Shown: positions 63,942 through 64,000 of the stretch, one piece after another
Layout: every line of letters begins with the position of its first letter
How positions within the stretch are numbered: position 1 is the first letter of the stretch
Assembly: GCF_000414115.1 (NCBI RefSeq)
Contig: NZ_AOPZ01000151.1
Coordinates: forward strand, 1-64,000
Source: Streptomyces aurantiacus JA 4570
GTDB taxonomy: Bacteria; Actinomycetota; Actinomycetes; Streptomycetales; Streptomycetaceae
DNA: 64,000 bases
Direction of reading: 5' to 3'
Translations under genes and position numbers: made by a program
Notes under the pieces: model-generated
What the model was told of the DNA's origin: nothing
Seen by the model: only the letters and a program-made list of their open reading frames with translations
Databases searched by the model: none

Positions 63942-64000
63942 GTGCTGAGGAAGATGTTCGTGGCTCCGGATCCGGGACGCGTGCGGCTGCGCAGCGCGAC
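63942..64000 (+). CDS. FUSC-type membrane protein, 3' part outside window
   Basis: GTG 63942 with GAAGGG upstream begins MLRKMFVAPDPGRVRLRSAT, the typical start of Streptomyces FUSC/aromatic-acid-exporter-like membrane proteins. Only 19 codons are visible, so the call is tentative. Confidence 0.45.
   Translation, partial: MLRKMFVAPDPGRVRLRSA

Overview
The window is very GC-rich, with densely packed genes, GTG/TTG starts, many 4-nt stop/start overlaps and Tat/Sec-secreted polysaccharide hydrolases. This is typical of a Streptomyces (or close actinomycete) chromosome. No rRNA, tRNA or CRISPR array was seen. Identifications come from motifs and family memory; no search was run.

Layout. 1-10.5 kb: an XdhC-type maturation protein (cut by the window start), a Tat-exported family 8 polysaccharide lyase, a frameshifted NACHT NTPase, a secreted penicillin-acylase-family amidase, and a GH18 chitinase behind a DasR-like site. 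10.5-13.9 kb: a metallo-beta-lactamase-fold hydrolase divergent from a GatC/AtzG-like protein plus an amidase broken by a 23-bp tandem duplication, then a TetR regulator; shared operator-like words link the three. 13.9-17.7 kb: ABC exporter plus NarL-type two-component system. 17.8-20.9 kb: ArsR-like regulator, small coiled-coil membrane protein and MMPL transporter. 21-25.3 kb: TetR/serine hydrolase pair, then ArsR-MFS-DinB. 25.3-28.2 kb: an NmtR-type Ni/Co sensor divergent from a P1B-4 efflux ATPase coupled to a (2Fe-2S) thioredoxin-like-ferredoxin protein.

28-38 kb is looser and partly decayed: small membrane proteins, a methyltransferase, a GNAT remnant, a shortened DUF2867-like ORF, a C45-type acyltransferase, a second MBL hydrolase, and an internally deleted IS between two paralogous membrane-anchored proteins. 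38-41.4 kb: alpha/beta hydrolase, LLM oxidoreductase, a 13-bp minisatellite and a PRC-barrel/DUF2382 stress protein.

41.7-46.1 kb is an operon of complete tsaD, a GNAT acetyltransferase and complete alaS, outside their usual housekeeping contexts. 46.15-52 kb is a valine-catabolic operon (mmsA, acyl-CoA dehydrogenase, 3-hydroxyisobutyryl-CoA hydrolase, mmsB, enoyl-CoA hydratase) whose leader carries a textbook cobalamin riboswitch and a short leader ORF. 52-57.4 kb: a secreted GH65/discoidin enzyme, a secreted lipase and small proteins. 57.4-61.6 kb: a six-gene Mrp/Mbh-type cation/proton antiporter module (E, fused FG, MbhD-like, MbhE+B, C, D) behind a SigB-like promoter. The window closes with a HAD phosphatase, an Lrp/AsnC regulator, an L,D-transpeptidase and the start of a FUSC-type membrane protein.
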